A DNA stretch of 25,442 nucleotides. Origin: Gammaproteobacteria bacterium (GTDB lineage: Bacteria; Pseudomonadota; Gammaproteobacteria; Pseudomonadales; Pseudomonadaceae). Positions 24,260-25,442 of the stretch are shown in pieces. A program made the translations under genes and the position numbers. The DNA lies in the NCBI GenBank assembly GCA_012735335.1, contig JAAYHO010000281.1, forward strand, positions 1-25,442. Direction: 5' to 3'. The notes under the pieces are model-generated. The model was not told the origin of the DNA, did not search any database, and was given only the letters and a program-made list of their open reading frames with translations. Position 1 is the stretch's first letter. Every line of letters starts with the position of its first letter.

Positions 24260-25342
24260 TTATTGCACTTCAAGCCACTCTGCACCACGCGAATCGCGGT
24301 ACAGATCGGTCATCTTGCTTGACTTGTGCCCCAGCAGGATCTGCGCGTCTCGACCTTCAGCAGTGTGAAGCCTGGCCGAAAGCGAGCGCATCTCGTGAAA
24401 GGTCGGCGGATTTTCCAGCGTAATGCCCAGTCGCTTCGCGGCCCGGTCACGCGCATCTGCAAACGCTTTGCTCAGCGTGTCCAGCATGATCGGCTGGCCG
24501 GGCATAGCTTTGCTGACCTGGCGAGAATGGTGAACCAGGTGCCGGCTCAGGGTGCTGTCCCTGCATCGACTGATGACCGTGGCCAGGTCCAGCTCGATTG
24601 CGTCCAGCCGGACGCTGGTGCTGATCCGTAGTCGCTGTCCGGTCTTCGCCTGGACAACCTGCAGGTGCCCATCTACCACGTCGCGGAACAGCATGGCGGC
24701 GATATCATTGCGACGCTGCCCGGTGAGCAGGGCCAGCTCCATGGCCCGCTTGAGCCAGGGCTGCTTTGCCTCGACGTATATCTCCTGCCACAACTCAAGG
24801 GTCAGCCGCTCGCGCTTGATCTTCACTCTTGCCGCCCTGGTCACCTCTACCGGGCTGCTATCCACCCAGCCTGCTGCAATCGCCTCCACGAACATATCCC
24901 GCAGCAGCGACCGCATGGCCCGGCTCATCTGCGCCTTGCCTTCTTTTGCCATGCCTCCCAGGTACTCGGCCACCTCCCGGGTGCTGATATCGCGGATATC
25001 CCTGTCGCCGAACACCTCTGACAGCCTGCTGATCCGCATCCCGACATTGCGCAGCGTGGATGCCGCAACGCCACGCTCTGCCATGATGCCCCGGTACCGC
25101 TCGCACCAGTCGCGGAATGGGTGGCCAGCCTGCATCCGCTCTGCGAGTGTCCTCTCACTGAAATGATGGTTGGCCGCCACCGCCTCGGCCACGGCTCGGG
25201 CCTTGTCCTTGCCCAGCCCGAACACTCTCCCTGTCATCGGGTCGCGGTAGGTGTAATACGTCACGCCGTTGCGCCGGTCAGTCTTGCGGTACAGGTTAGG
25301 GGGCAGGTCCTTGGAGCCTGCCGAGCGGGGTCTGGGTGCCAT
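24260..25342 (-). CDS. int: Lambda-Int-type tyrosine recombinase (integrase)
   Basis: Site-specific recombinase of 360 residues, close in length to lambda Int (356). The N-terminal arm-binding segment KDLPPNLYRKTDRRNGVTYY then TYRDPMTGRVFGLGKDKARA (about 11-50) is the lambda/P22-type arm domain. The core-binding domain follows (about 75-160). The catalytic domain has R210 in LLTGQRRND, K233 in QAKTGQRL, H316 and R319 in TFHEMRSLSARL, H339 in LLGHKSSKM and the nucleophile Y348 in TDLYRD. All six are present, so it should be active. Start ATG 25342 (MAPRPRSAGS) with GAGAGA upstream; the frame is open to 25429 but the extra residues look spurious. It marks the edge of a prophage or island that extends right. 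Confidence 0.93.
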   Translation of the reverse strand: MAPRPRSAGSKDLPPNLYRKTDRRNGVTYYTYRDPMTGRVFGLGKDKARAVAEAVAANHHFSERTLAERMQAGHPFRDWCERYRGIMAERGVAASTLRNVGMRISRLSEVFGDRDIRDISTREVAEYLGGMAKEGKAQMSRAMRSLLRDMFVEAIAAGWVDSSPVEVTRAARVKIKRERLTLELWQEIYVEAKQPWLKRAMELALLTGQRRNDIAAMLFRDVVDGHLQVVQAKTGQRLRISTSVRLDAIELDLATVISRCRDSTLSRHLVHHSRQVSKAMPGQPIMLDTLSKAFADARDRAAKRLGITLENPPTFHEMRSLSARLHTAEGRDAQILLGHKSSKMTDLYRDSRGAEWLEVQ

Positions 25343-25442
25343 AGCGTGCTCTCTCAATCCGATTGATGAGTGGGGCGTCGGGAATATCCGGTAGCGGCTC
25401 AGCGTCGCAATACTCGGCGTCTTCGTCAACGTAATAGGTGCG
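25296..25442 (-). CDS. Truncated phage-like ORF upstream of the integrase
   Basis: The last 48 residues of a minus-strand ORF that enters from beyond the window edge. It ends DEDAEYCDAEPLPDIPDAPL then INRIERARYG and TPLGRLQGPAP, stopping at 25296-25298 and overlapping the integrase start by 47 bases. It is acidic and Pro-rich and I do not recognise a domain. Small genes (excisionase or control proteins) often precede phage integrases, so it could be such, but with no start codon seen and a short stretch, it is uncertain. Confidence 0.4.
   Translation of the reverse strand, partial: RTYYVDEDAEYCDAEPLPDIPDAPLINRIERARYGTQTPLGRLQGPAP

Overview
The window reads as chromosome of a gamma-proteobacterium of the Pseudomonas / Halopseudomonas group. 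Base composition is GC-rich with strong GC bias at third codon positions, and the protein set is pseudomonad: RelA with the MVQVRA start, an 822-residue PlsB, the 344-residue long form of DapD, and a plsB / Gld-like ABC transporter / tcdA / dapD neighbourhood that, from memory and not checked here, matches the order in P. aeruginosa. Genes are dense, and I see no frameshift in any of the main genes.

Layout. (1) 1-3066, plus strand: relA-mazG, a nucleotide-stress pair that overlaps by 4 bases. (2) 3067-3469: a 403-bp gene-free stretch with a GTCATTGCGA-type interspersed repeat, a perfect palindrome and a possible adk promoter. (3) 3470-7012, plus: adk with a clear intrinsic terminator, tsaB (t6A tRNA modification), a 98-residue Pro/Ala-rich small protein, a DUF72 protein and rsmJ. 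(4) 7022-9490, minus: plsB, convergent with rsmJ. (5) 9722-12116, plus: a DUF898 (YjgN-like) membrane protein overlapping an M48 membrane-anchored metalloprotease, closed by a terminator that folds across the protease stop codon. (6) 12243-16758, plus: a four-gene Gld-like ABC export unit (ATPase, ABC-2 permease, GldG-type auxiliary protein, DUF4340 protein). (7) 17026-17522, plus: a cold-shock-domain protein behind a good sigma70 promoter and a leader of about 165 nt, then a TTG-initiated small ORF that overlaps its stop. (8) 17523-17717: a dense cluster of inverted repeats resembling a REPIN. (9) 17718-21666, minus: two groups, a DUF4398 lipoprotein / OmpA-DUF4398 lipoprotein / DUF2892 envelope set, then dapE-rlmA-127-residue hypothetical. 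(10) 21936-22712, plus: tcdA (ct6A tRNA modification), convergent with the minus-strand arsC-like / dapD pair across a large 20-bp-stem hairpin. (11) 24193-25442, minus: an AT-rich junction, a lambda-Int-type tyrosine recombinase with all catalytic residues, and the truncated end of a phage-like ORF. This is probably one end of a prophage or genomic island that continues beyond the window.

How the genes relate: most are housekeeping functions (stringent response, nucleotide balance, phospholipid entry, lysine/DAP synthesis, rRNA and tRNA modification). The less understood parts are the DUF898-M48 pair, the Gld-like transporter, the DUF4398/OmpA/DUF2892 envelope unit, the repeat cluster at 17.5 kb and the integrase junction at the right edge. 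I found no CRISPR array, no tRNA or rRNA gene, no transposase and no convincing new defence system.
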